This document shows, piece by piece, positions 33,511 through 40,727 of a stretch of 64,000 nucleotides of DNA. The notes below the pieces were generated by a model. The model was not told the DNA's origin, ran no database searches, and saw only the letters and a program-made list of their open reading frames with translations. The stretch spans positions 286,287-350,286 of the forward strand of contig NZ_AOJL01000060.1 in assembly GCF_000337035.1 (NCBI RefSeq). The letters run 5' to 3'. Each line of letters starts with the position of its first letter. Position 1 is the stretch's first letter. Both the position numbers and the translations under genes were made by a program. The DNA comes from Halorubrum coriense DSM 10284. Lineage in GTDB: Archaea > Halobacteriota > Halobacteria > Halobacteriales > Haloferacaceae.

Positions 33511-34494
33511 ATGGTTCTCGTACTCTCCGAAGCGGCGGTCGAGCGACACCTCGATCTGGCGGGGCTCGTCGACGTGGTGGCCGACGCGTTGGGCAAACAG
33601 GCCGCGGGCGAGGTCGAACGGCCACGCCGACCGCACTTCCCCGTCGGCGCGGGGCTCGACGGGGACGAGGCCCTCGGAACCGGCATCGCGATGCCCGCGT
33701 ACGTTCACGGGGCGGACCACTACGCCACGAAGCTCGTCGGGGTCCACGAGGGAAACCCCGAACGGGACCTCCCGACGATCAACGCGCAGATCGTGCTGAC
33801 AGCGGCTCGAACGGGCCTTCCGGTCGCGTTCATGGGCGGAACGACGGTCACCAACGCCCGGACCGGCTGTATCGGTGCGGTTTCGGTCCGCGAACTGGCA
33901 CCGGACACGGGCGGGGACGGGCTCACGCTGGGGGTCATCGGTGCGGGGGCGCAGGCGCGGTGGCAGACGCGAGCGATCGGGACGGTCCGGAGCCTCTCGG
34001 ACGTGCGGATATACTCGCCGAGCGACTCGCGGAAGGCGTGTGCGACGGCGTTGAGCGAGGAGGGGATCCCGGCGCGCGCGGTCGAAACGCCCGGGCTGGC
34101 CGTCGACGGTGCCGACGTGGTCGTGACCGCCACGACCGCGACCGAACCCGTCTTTCCGCCCGACGCGCTCGGTGACGGCTGTCTCGTCGTCGCCGTCGGG
34201 GCGTTCACCGCGGAGATACAGGAACTCGCCCCGTCCGTCCTCGAACGTGCGGAGCGCCTCTTCGCGGACGTGCCCGCGGAAGCCGCCGAAACCGGTGACG
34301 TCCTCGCGAGCGACGCCGACGAAGGCGACCTCACCGAACTGGGCGTCCCCCTGACGGCGGCGGACGCCCGGGCGGCTCCCGACGAGGTGGTGGTGGTCTT
34401 GAGCGTCGGCTCCGCCGCGTTGGACGCCGCCGCGGCCGAGACCGTCTACCGACGGGCCGTCGAGGCCGGTGCCGGCGTCGACGTCACGCTGTGA
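33511..34494 (+). CDS. Ornithine cyclodeaminase/mu-crystallin-family protein
   Basis: A 327-residue NAD(P)-binding protein. The dinucleotide motif GVIGAGAQARWQTRAI lies at about 141-156, and the N-terminal substrate part has ATKLVGVHEGNP with the conserved Lys. Family members include ornithine cyclodeaminase, alanine dehydrogenase and delta-1-pyrroline-2-carboxylate reductase. Because it is divergent from a DAO-type oxidoreductase, an imine reductase role is attractive, but sequence alone does not decide. ATG at 33511, with CCTAAGT about 28 nt upstream. Confidence 0.88.
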   Translation: MVLVLSEAAVERHLDLAGLVDVVADALGKQAAGEVERPRRPHFPVGAGLDGDEALGTGIAMPAYVHGADHYATKLVGVHEGNPERDLPTINAQIVLTAARTGLPVAFMGGTTVTNARTGCIGAVSVRELAPDTGGDGLTLGVIGAGAQARWQTRAIGTVRSLSDVRIYSPSDSRKACATALSEEGIPARAVETPGLAVDGADVVVTATTATEPVFPPDALGDGCLVVAVGAFTAEIQELAPSVLERAERLFADVPAEAAETGDVLASDADEGDLTELGVPLTAADARAAPDEVVVVLSVGSAALDAAAAETVYRRAVEAGAGVDVTL

Positions 34495-34626
34495 TGCCCG
34501 TCCGTCGTGAGGTCGGAGCGGCGGCGCTCGTCGGCCGGTGGCGGTCGACGGCCGGTGGCGGTCGGCGGCCGGCTTCGGCCGCGGCGGACGATTAATGCCG
34601 CTCGCGGCCCTGATACACGTGTTCAG

Positions 34627-35028
34627 ATGTCCGAAGAATATCCGATATCGGGACTCCCGGAACCGGACCCGGCGTACGACGCCGAGGAGGTGGTCGCGCT
34701 TCAGCTCGAGGCGCTCGCGGCCAACGACGACCCGTTCGAGGACGCCGGCATCGGGGTCGCGTACAACTTTGCGTCGCCGGCGAACAGGCGGGCGACCGGG
34801 CCGTTCGACCGCTTCCGGCGGATGGTGAACAACCCGCGGTACGCGCCAATGATCGACCACGTCGAAGCGGTGACGGGCCCGGTCGAGCGCGAAGCCGACA
34901 GCGCCGCGCAGCGCGTCACGCTGACCGGGTCCGACGGCCGCACCGTCACGTACGCGTTCGAGCTGTCGCGCCGACGACGCGGCGAACTCGACGGGTGCTG
35001 GCTGACCGACAGCGTCGTCCGCGAGTAG
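34627..35028 (+). CDS. DUF4864-family protein
   Basis: A 133-residue protein. The family pattern is clear: VVALQLEALAANDDPFEDAG, then VAYNFASPANRRATGPFDRF and MVNNPRYAPMIDH. It has no signal peptide, unlike many bacterial members, and no catalytic motif. The function of DUF4864 is not known. ATTAAT about 33 nt upstream of the ATG may be its TATA box. Confidence 0.85.
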   Translation: MSEEYPISGLPEPDPAYDAEEVVALQLEALAANDDPFEDAGIGVAYNFASPANRRATGPFDRFRRMVNNPRYAPMIDHVEAVTGPVEREADSAAQRVTLTGSDGRTVTYAFELSRRRRGELDGCWLTDSVVRE

Positions 35029-35119
35029 CGCGAACGCCCGGCCGTCGACCGGAGCCCTCCTCGGAGCGGACGCGTGCGAGGGGTCGAACAGTTATCCGTC
35101 TCACACGCTTACGGTATGC

Positions 35120-35308
35120 GTGGCCACTGAACACACGCACGTCGCGGTGCTCACGAGCGAAGAGGAGTACGACGGCGAGCAGACGTCGGAGCTCCCGGTC
35201 GTCGATTACGAGTTCGTCGGGAGCATGTACATGTTCGACCTCGCGGACGGGACGTCGAGGTCGTACGGGACCGGGGTCGTCGAGGAGGTCCGCCCGGTCG
35301 ACGAGTGA
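35120..35308 (+). CDS. Small hypothetical protein at island edge
   Basis: A 62-residue acidic protein starting at GTG 35120; the ATG at 35116 is in another frame and stops at once. It looks like a small beta-barrel (HVAVLTSEEEYDGEQTSELP, then DYEFVGSMYMFDLADGTSRS). No family recognised. It is the last ordinary-looking gene before the island. The remnant that follows is in the same frame directly after its stop. Confidence 0.65.
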   Translation: MATEHTHVAVLTSEEEYDGEQTSELPVVDYEFVGSMYMFDLADGTSRSYGTGVVEEVRPVDE

Positions 35309-35682
35309 GAGCGGGGCGGTCGGCACGGGAAGCCCGTCGAGCCGTGGGCGACGGACCGCGACCCGCTCACGCTCGACTATCCGGTCGTGGACGGGCCCAA
35401 GTTCGACGCGAGCGACGAGGACGGCCGCCCGTGGGACGTGAAGGGGTCGATGGTTGACCGACCTTCAATTTCTGGGAGGACCAGCACCGGGCGCTCGGGG
35501 ACGCTGATGGCGGCTACGCGCTCGTGTGGTACCGAGCGGAAGGGAGAGGGATAACTGTCGTGTCGTCGCGGACGGTGAGGGCTCGGGATTTAGATATCAC
35601 GAACTGGACGAATCCCGGCGAGACACACCACCGAAGCCACTCTCTGGAAGCACAACTTCCTGCGTCAACACTAAGACCGTAA
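35309..35682 (+). pseudogene. Frameshifted remnant of a nuclease-family gene
   Basis: Two adjoining frames together read as one protein. The first (to about 35455) gives KFDASDEDGRPWDVKGSMV. The second (35461-35682, ending TAA) gives FNFWEDQHRALGDADGGY, LVWYRAEGRGITVV and HHRSHSLEAQLPAS. The join needs a frame change near 35456-35461 and no start codon is left. The same pattern (xVxIKxxx, EQH, GGxY) occurs in the intact gene at 39306-39782, where LVEIKSAIPR suggests a PD-(D/E)xK-type core. This is thus probably a dead paralogue. Confidence 0.6.
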
Positions 35683-35754
35683 GCGATACTGGGTGATTCA
35701 TTTGATCTAACAGTCGGCCTACTGCTCTAGAATGTTCCGGACGGTGTAGGAAAC

Positions 35755-36564
35755 TTACGGAGGTATCTCGAATCCGGGTTCATCACCGCCTGCTCGGACT
35801 GTCATATTACTTGCTATTTCCAAAGACTCAGCAAGCTCTCTAACATCATCCTTATCTAGAATCATTGTCCGGTATCCATGCATTGTCTTGTTTCTGTACT
35901 TTTCGACTAAATCAAATGCCTCCCTACATTTCGTTTTTGAGGAAAATCCGAGGTCGTCACGAAGGGACTTCACATCGGCAACTATTTCCTTGAGATCTGC
36001 TATAGACATGAATTCAACAGGGTGTAAATCAACATCCCCCACAGATGCCTTTTGCCAGTATTCTATAGCTGGACCGCCGCTGCGCACGTCAGAATAGAGA
36101 TTTTGGATTTCATCGGCGTTGTACTCGGACTCAATCAATTCAGATATAGCACGGGCAGTTTCCGAATAGTACGAATATAGATATTCCTTAGCAGTCCGTG
36201 TGTTTAAGTCAGCTCGCGTTGCGATTTTCCAACTCGCTTTGTCCGGATGGACAACCATCGCAAATGGATATTCTGTTAGAATATTTATACAGTAGAGCAT
36301 CACTTCCTTATATCTGACATATTGCTCCTCTGCGATAGGTAGTACTTCTTCCGACTGGACATCGTAGTAATTGCGTTCTCTATACGGTCTGATTGAGGCG
36401 TAATCGAACCCGTTTGCGCGAAGTTCTTCATTTATTTCTTCCATCACCTCGCCAGAGTTCAGGTCGGCTTTAGCTACAAAATGAATTGGTGAGCCCAACT
36501 CTGCTGCGCTACCCTCAATCGCAAAACGTATTAGTTCATCCAGATTTTCCTTATTCCAGTACAT
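35755..36564 (-). CDS. HEPN-motif protein, AT-rich, possible defence or toxin gene
   Basis: A 269-residue protein with base composition clearly lower in G+C than its surroundings and with AT-ending codons, a sign of recent transfer. The C-terminal about 80 residues are helical and contain YRNKTMHG, the RNxxxH form of the HEPN active site, with the ADLKEIVADVKSLRDDLGF helix before it, as in Swt1/Abi-type HEPN domains. HEPN proteins of this kind are often RNases in toxin-antitoxin or phage defence. The N-terminal 190 residues match nothing I know. The ATG at 36564 is preferred over TTG at 36582. Confidence 0.7.
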   Translation of the reverse strand: MYWNKENLDELIRFAIEGSAAELGSPIHFVAKADLNSGEVMEEINEELRANGFDYASIRPYRERNYYDVQSEEVLPIAEEQYVRYKEVMLYCINILTEYPFAMVVHPDKASWKIATRADLNTRTAKEYLYSYYSETARAISELIESEYNADEIQNLYSDVRSGGPAIEYWQKASVGDVDLHPVEFMSIADLKEIVADVKSLRDDLGFSSKTKCREAFDLVEKYRNKTMHGYRTMILDKDDVRELAESLEIASNMTVRAGGDEPGFEIPP

Positions 36565-36687
36565 AGAGTTCTTTTGTAGCAACCAGATGTGGTATGTGTA
36601 TTAACGTTAGCGTCGATCAGGTAAATACATCTACCACTATGTCCCATTTGTCGTACGAGTCAGAGATTGCTGACTAATTCGTGACTT

Positions 36688-36706
36688 GGTTAGTATTCGA
36701 CTAACC
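36688..36706. promoter_or_regulatory. Inverted repeat in the divergent promoter region
   Basis: GGTTAGT-ATTCG-ACTAACC is a perfect 7-bp inverted repeat. It lies between the HEPN gene (start 36564, minus) and the membrane protein (start 36770, plus), about 40 bp upstream of the plus-strand TATA (TTTATATAG, 36745-36753). It has no T-tract, so an operator is more likely than a terminator. Confidence 0.5.
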
Positions 36707-36769
36707 GACAGAGATCCGCCAAGGATTGTTCAATACAGTTTTGTATTTATATAGTCATATTCTCCGTGA

Positions 36770-37081
36770 ATGTCCGACTACTCTGAGGTTGATACTATCG
36801 CCCTCACACTCGTTCAAGCGACAGCACTGCTACTCCCGGTCGTCTTCCTTAGTTTCCGGTTTTATTTGGATGATGCCGAGGGAGAAGCGCCAGCTAAAGA
36901 GATAGAACAGTCGGCAAAGCGTCTTGTTCTAATGATTTTCTTACTTACTGCGACTGGATTTCTCTCAACAATAGCCATATTAGATTTCAGCCTGAAGCCG
37001 ACAATAGCATTTTTTGCTGTCTTATCGCTCGCCGCATTTTTTCTCGTCTACGGCTGGTTCTTCTATAAGATCGTTACATGA
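36770..37081 (+). CDS. Small three-helix membrane protein
   Basis: A 103-residue, AT-rich gene divergent from the HEPN gene. Three hydrophobic helices lie at about 10-31, 50-71 and 78-100, with a charged, Lys/Glu-rich loop between the first two (DDAEGEAPAKEIEQSAKR). TATA-like TTTATATAG lies about 20 nt before the ATG. No family recognised. Its pairing and shared low G+C suggest it came in together with the HEPN gene; it could be a membrane effector or partner. Confidence 0.7.
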   Translation: MSDYSEVDTIALTLVQATALLLPVVFLSFRFYLDDAEGEAPAKEIEQSAKRLVLMIFLLTATGFLSTIAILDFSLKPTIAFFAVLSLAAFFLVYGWFFYKIVT

Positions 37082-37333
37082 GGTGGCGGTTGGTCAGCAG
37101 CTGGATGGACGGCGGCGGTGGGGTATCTTAGAATCTGTGGCCTTAGCCACACCTCTAACCGCCAACCGACCCCCCGGTGTCGGTTCGGCGGCGACGAGCA
37201 GCTCGTCGAGTCTGGATCCACGCTTGTGTTGCGGTCGAGATCGTCCCGAACCCGCCGGTCGAGAGAGTAGATAGTGGCGAGAACAGCCGCAAAAAGGGGT
37301 TCTGGATAGTGTTGCCACTCATGAGGGGCCGCG

Positions 37334-38950
37334 CTATCTGAGCGTCTGACCTTTCCCCCAAGCGCTCCGCACCGGACGGATCTTCGGTCCCGCTGCATCC
37401 CGGTAGTGCGACACCGCCTCTTTCAGCCGCTCCGGATCGCGACCCGCACCGACCCAGAACCGCTTGAGCCGCGTCACCAACTCCGACCAGGACTGATCCG
37501 CGAGGTTCCCCATCCGAACACGGAGGTGCGCCTCGCGCTCGTCGATGTGAATCCCGTTCGCTTGGCAGAACGCGATCAGTTCGTCCGTACGCTCGTCGAG
37601 GGACTCACGCTCGGCGTTTTGGACCGCATTCGCCGCGGCCCCCATTGCGTTCCGCACGCCCTCACGCGCCGCGTCGAGCGCTTCAACGACCTGCTCCGCG
37701 ACGTAGTGCGACCGCAACGCCACCGACCCCTGCTCGCGAACGACCATATCCTCGATTCGTCGGAGTCCGCGGCGCACGCTGTCCGGGTGCCAGTCGTGGT
37801 CCTCCGCGATCTCCGCCGGCGACACGTCGCCGCCGTCCGCGACGAGCGTCTTCAGCGAGTCCCACTCGATCGGCGAGAGCCCGTCGGCAAGCTGGCGCAC
37901 CACCACGTTCCGCTGGTCGCTCTCAACGCGTTCGAGGTTCAGCGGCAGGACTCGTGATCGGTCGACTGTCTCCGCCTCGAAGTACGCGTCTTCGACGAAC
38001 GTCCGCCCGCTCCCCGGTCCGTCGTCGTCAAGCGGCTGCGTGGGGAGCCCCGCCTCGTTCAGCGTCGCGAGGATTGCCTCCTCGAGCTCGTCGGCAATCT
38101 CGTCGTGGTCGACCGGCCGGAGCGTCTCGTCCCACCGACTCGACTGATACGACGCCTCGATCTTCGGGTGCGCGAGTGGGTGTTCATCCGGAAGCGACTC
38201 GGCGTTTCGCGCGTAGTAGTGCTTGAACTCCTTCGGAATCCGGTGGTCGGGGAAACATTCGCGAACGCGTTTCGGCCCGAGCGTCACCGTGTGGTAGTAC
38301 CCGGCCCGCTCGGTGTCGTCCTGAACGAGCTTCCGATACCCGGATCGGTCGCTTTCGAGAAGGTGGCCCATCCGCGCGAGCGGCCCTTCGCGGCCGTGGA
38401 TCGGCCCCGACACGTCCCGGTCGACGCGGACGTACCGCGCCGCGTCGATCACGACGCTGTACTCGTCGTTGCGGTTCTCGAAGTACGTTGAGTCAAGCGT
38501 CACCGCACTCGCCGCGCGCCGGATCACCGACTCCACCGCGTCGAACTCGACGTTCGACGCGTTCACGCGAACGTTGACCGCGTCGCCGAGATCCCACATC
38601 GGCCGCGCGACCGAACCCCCCTCCTTCGATTGGAGACCGCGCCACCGCGGTTGAATGAGCGCCTTCACCTTCCGCTCGCCGACCTCGTCGTCGGCGACCG
38701 CGTTCAGCCGGAACTCCCGGAGCGTGTCGAAGTCGACGCGCGTCCCGTCCGGCGTCTCGCCGCCGTCCGGCGGGGCGAGCCCGGATTCCTGATACGAGAG
38801 AGTGACGCGCCACTTCTCACCGTCGAGCGTGAAGCTCCCGCGCCGGCTCCCGGTCGCGTCAACAAGCCGCGCGGCCCCGAACCACGCCCCGAGCCCAGAG
38901 TACACATAGTTCGCCATGTACTCATGCGGGGCCGTCTCAACGGTCTTCAT
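37334..38950 (-). CDS. Island-encoded protein with winged helix, last gene of operon
   Basis: A 538-residue protein starting at ATG 38950, which overlaps the stop of the gene before (ATGA). The N-terminal two thirds match a kind of large protein found in haloarchaeal proviral and plasmid blocks (AGYYHTVTLGPKRVRECFPD, then RIPKEFKHYYARNAESLPDE). Residues about 385-450 look like a winged helix (LSPIEWDSLKTLVADGGDVS, then HPDSVRRGLRRIEDMV). A replication or regulatory role is a guess. It ends the six-gene operon; 252 bp downstream hold nothing I can identify. Confidence 0.75.
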   Translation of the reverse strand: MKTVETAPHEYMANYVYSGLGAWFGAARLVDATGSRRGSFTLDGEKWRVTLSYQESGLAPPDGGETPDGTRVDFDTLREFRLNAVADDEVGERKVKALIQPRWRGLQSKEGGSVARPMWDLGDAVNVRVNASNVEFDAVESVIRRAASAVTLDSTYFENRNDEYSVVIDAARYVRVDRDVSGPIHGREGPLARMGHLLESDRSGYRKLVQDDTERAGYYHTVTLGPKRVRECFPDHRIPKEFKHYYARNAESLPDEHPLAHPKIEASYQSSRWDETLRPVDHDEIADELEEAILATLNEAGLPTQPLDDDGPGSGRTFVEDAYFEAETVDRSRVLPLNLERVESDQRNVVVRQLADGLSPIEWDSLKTLVADGGDVSPAEIAEDHDWHPDSVRRGLRRIEDMVVREQGSVALRSHYVAEQVVEALDAAREGVRNAMGAAANAVQNAERESLDERTDELIAFCQANGIHIDEREAHLRVRMGNLADQSWSELVTRLKRFWVGAGRDPERLKEAVSHYRDAAGPKIRPVRSAWGKGQTLR

Positions 38951-39309
38951 CGCGTGCTCACCTCGCGACGGGGGACCACGATCGGACGCTTCGACCCGTC
39001 GACAAACACCGCACCGAGACGAACCCACGGAGCCCGGTCGGACTCGTCGGTCGGGTCGTCAACGTCAACAGTCGCGGCCTCGGGCGCAATCGCGAGGATG
39101 TACCGACACACCTCGCAGATATACCCGCGGGCGTTGACCGCGTCGCCGTCGACGCGAGTCGGATTCTGGTTCGCGAGCCGGAGCGTCGCGACCGCCGGCG
39201 ATCCGAGCGTCTCGGTCACTTCCTTCTGACACCGCGGGCACGCAGCGTACTTCCGGCTTCCTTCCCAACGCGCCGCGGGTCGTCGGAGTCCGTAAGCGGC
39301 GGTACTCAC
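38947..39309 (-). CDS. Island zinc-ribbon protein
   Basis: A 120-residue protein starting at GTG 39309, which overlaps the stop of the gene before (GTGA). The Cys pairs are CPRCQKEV and CEVCRYI, about 45 residues apart, forming one zinc ribbon. Starting further upstream (39468) would run through the neighbour's coding region and give a low-complexity tail. Function unknown; typical of small proviral zinc proteins. Confidence 0.7.
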   Translation of the reverse strand: MSTAAYGLRRPAARWEGSRKYAACPRCQKEVTETLGSPAVATLRLANQNPTRVDGDAVNARGYICEVCRYILAIAPEAATVDVDDPTDESDRAPWVRLGAVFVDGSKRPIVVPRREVSTR

Positions 39310-39782
39310 GGCTCCACCTCGCTCGGGTGGAAGATCCGTGACCACGCAACCTGCGAACACTCGGGGCGATCGTTTCCGCCCGAGCGCCACGTCGTGATCG
39401 CGTCGTCGACGACGGTCGCGGGAACTAGCTTCATCGCGACCGGCTCGCGGCCGGGCCGCGGCTCGCACACCGCAAAGAGGTAGCTCCCGCCTGCGTCCCG
39501 GAGCAGCTCGTGCTGCTCGCGTCGGAGGTAGAACCGGCCTCGGCGACCGCTCGCGAGCCGCGGGATCGCGCTTTTGATTTCGACGAGTGAACCGACTTCG
39601 AGCAGGCAGATTCCGACGAACGGGAGCTCGCGTGACGGCACGACGAGCGTCTCGGCGCGAGCGTCGACGTGTTCGGTGTCGGTGTCGGGAACGTATGCCA
39701 GCCCGTCGACCGCTTCGAGGACCGCGGCTTCGGCGTTCTCACCCGCTCGCTTCGACGAGACGGGACCACGCGAGCGGCTCAC
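39306..39782 (-). CDS. PD-(D/E)xK-like nuclease-family protein of the island
   Basis: A 158-residue protein, GTG start at 39782 in a GTGA overlap. It has LPFVGICLLEVGSLVEIKSA, where the Glu-Ile-Lys fits the ExK part of a PD-(D/E)xK active site, followed by YLRREQHELLRDAGGSYLFA. Such small nucleases include Holliday-junction resolvases and restriction-like enzymes; the exact activity is not shown. A broken paralogue lies at the other end of the island (35309-35682). Confidence 0.65.
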   Translation of the reverse strand: MSRSRGPVSSKRAGENAEAAVLEAVDGLAYVPDTDTEHVDARAETLVVPSRELPFVGICLLEVGSLVEIKSAIPRLASGRRGRFYLRREQHELLRDAGGSYLFAVCEPRPGREPVAMKLVPATVVDDAITTWRSGGNDRPECSQVAWSRIFHPSEVEP

Positions 39783-40084
39783 GCGAACACCACCACCAAG
39801 TTCACCGCGGCGACCATTGCGCCGATCGCCGCGATCGAGAGCCCGACCCACTCGGGTGCCTCCAGGGCGTCGGCTGCGACCGGCCACGCACCGCAACACA
39901 AGCCGACCACCGAGAGCATCGCGACTGTCGCGGACAACTCGCCCATCGCGAGCAACTCGCGGATGATCGGATTCGCTTCGGCGCTCGGTCCGACTGCTCG
40001 GGCCGCGAGGATCGTCGTCGCCGCGTCGAGAACGCCGTGCGACGTGAAGATCGCGGCGACTTCTCCACTCCGATTGCGACTCAC
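39779..40084 (-). CDS. DUF5658-like small membrane protein of the island
   Basis: A 101-residue protein, GTG at 40084 within a GTGA overlap. The sequence SHGVLDAATTILAARAVG and EANPIIRELL fits the DUF5658 pattern (Asp-Ala..Thr-Thr, Glu-x-Asn-Pro-Ile), followed by two hydrophobic helices (about 48-67 and 77-101). The family is a small membrane protein of unknown function seen in archaeal chromosomes and elements. Confidence 0.65.
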   Translation of the reverse strand: MSRNRSGEVAAIFTSHGVLDAATTILAARAVGPSAEANPIIRELLAMGELSATVAMLSVVGLCCGAWPVAADALEAPEWVGLSIAAIGAMVAAVNLVVVFA

Positions 40085-40200
40085 GCGGACCGCCCCCGTT
40101 CGGCGTCGCGCTCCCAGCGGAGTTGGGCAGCATCGCAGACATGCGGCCGCGGTCCTTGTGCGGGGTCGTACAGCCGGCTCGCGCGAACGAAGGGGCTCAT
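40081..40200 (-). CDS. 39-residue ORF inside the island operon
   Basis: ATG 40200 overlaps the stop of the gene before (ATGA) and its own stop TGA overlaps the next GTG, so it fills exactly the gap between two coupled genes. The product (MSPFVRASRLYDPAQGPRPH and on) is basic with a single Cys. No family. It is called on its position and tight overlaps rather than on sequence features. Confidence 0.55.
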   Translation of the reverse strand: MSPFVRASRLYDPAQGPRPHVCDAAQLRWERDAERGRSA

Positions 40201-40442
40201 CCGGACAGCCCTCCGTTCCACGGTTCGCCGGCGTTGCGGGCGGGGCTCGTCTGCGGGTCCGGCGTGTCGACGTCTTTCCCGGCCGCGCTCCCCTCGCAGA
40301 TCCGCACCCACGAATCGCACTCGGGACAGCGGTGAGCGCGATCGTCGTCGTCACCGTGAACCCGACCGAACCGCGGCGGGAGGTGCGACCCGCACTCCAG
40401 ACAGACCCCGGACTCGTCCGGCTCTACCCGGAGGTCCATCAT
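40197..40442 (-). CDS. Small Cys4 zinc-finger protein, first gene of island operon
   Basis: An 81-residue protein; ATG at 40442 with another ATG directly after it (40439). GVCLECGSHLPPRFGRVHGD followed by HRCPECDSW gives two CxxC pairs spaced by about 23 residues. This pattern, CxxCGxHV..RF.RV.GD...CxxC, closely matches small zinc proteins (DUF7563-like) common in haloarchaeal viruses and plasmids. It starts the operon that runs to 37334. The 177 bp upstream to the tRNA hold its promoter, not clearly located. Confidence 0.72.
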   Translation of the reverse strand: MMDLRVEPDESGVCLECGSHLPPRFGRVHGDDDDRAHRCPECDSWVRICEGSAAGKDVDTPDPQTSPARNAGEPWNGGLSG

Positions 40443-40619
40443 GCGGAAAACACCCCGGCGTTGGTGGGATCGATCACCCGACGCGAAGGGGTCGCGATCG
40501 GTGACGTATTCAACCCGATTTTAGGACCGGGTTCGGAAGGAACCGATTCGTCCGATTCCGTAGGGTAGCAGGTTTCTACTGTAGAATTGGCATTAGTCGT
40601 GGAACGGTTCGTGAGTAAG

Positions 40620-40692
40620 CGGGCGCGACGGGATTTGAACCCGCGGCATCTTGGTCCGGAACCAAGTGCTCTGTCCGCTGAGCTACGCGCCC
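40620..40692 (-). tRNA. tRNA-Arg (anticodon CCG)
   Basis: A 73-nt tRNA on the minus strand. Acceptor stem GGGCGCG (40686-40692) pairs with 40621-40627; discriminator G at 40620. Anticodon stem CTTGG/CCAAG closes the loop TTCCGGA, giving anticodon CCG. The T-arm has GGGTTCAAATCCC. No intron. A TATA-like GCGTTAAACGC lies at 40717-40727. The accessory island starts directly after its 3' end. Confidence 0.96.
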
Positions 40693-40716
40693 TCACGACC
40701 GGATATCCGCGGCGAG

Positions 40717-40727
40717 CGTTTAACGCT
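40717..40727 (-). promoter_or_regulatory. TATA box of tRNA-Arg
   Basis: The palindrome GCGTTAAACGC lies 25-35 nt upstream of the tRNA 5' end at 40692 and overlaps the stop codon of the truncated transporter gene (40720). Confidence 0.5.

Larger units (their letters stand above)
35309..40619. mobile_element. Accessory island abutting the 3' end of tRNA-Arg
   Basis: This stretch lies between ordinary genes and the 3' end of tRNA-Arg(CCG), the usual side for integration into a tRNA. It contains a frameshifted nuclease-family remnant, an AT-rich divergent gene pair, and a six-gene operon with ATGA/GTGA overlaps encoding small zinc proteins, a membrane protein, a nuclease-like protein and a winged-helix protein. 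The small Cys4 protein at 40197-40442 resembles ones common in haloarchaeal viruses and plasmids. No integrase and no clear repeat of the tRNA 3' end were found, so the left boundary is uncertain and the element may be partial. Confidence 0.55.

Noticed and set aside
35577-35590. Partial match CGGGATTT to the tRNA-Arg 3' region as a left att site
   Set aside because: Only 8 bases match and the flanks differ, which is expected by chance.
37082-37333. Minus-strand frame of 111 codons between the membrane protein and the island operon
   Set aside because: No start signal, no motif and poor codon pattern; the 252-bp gap is left without a call.
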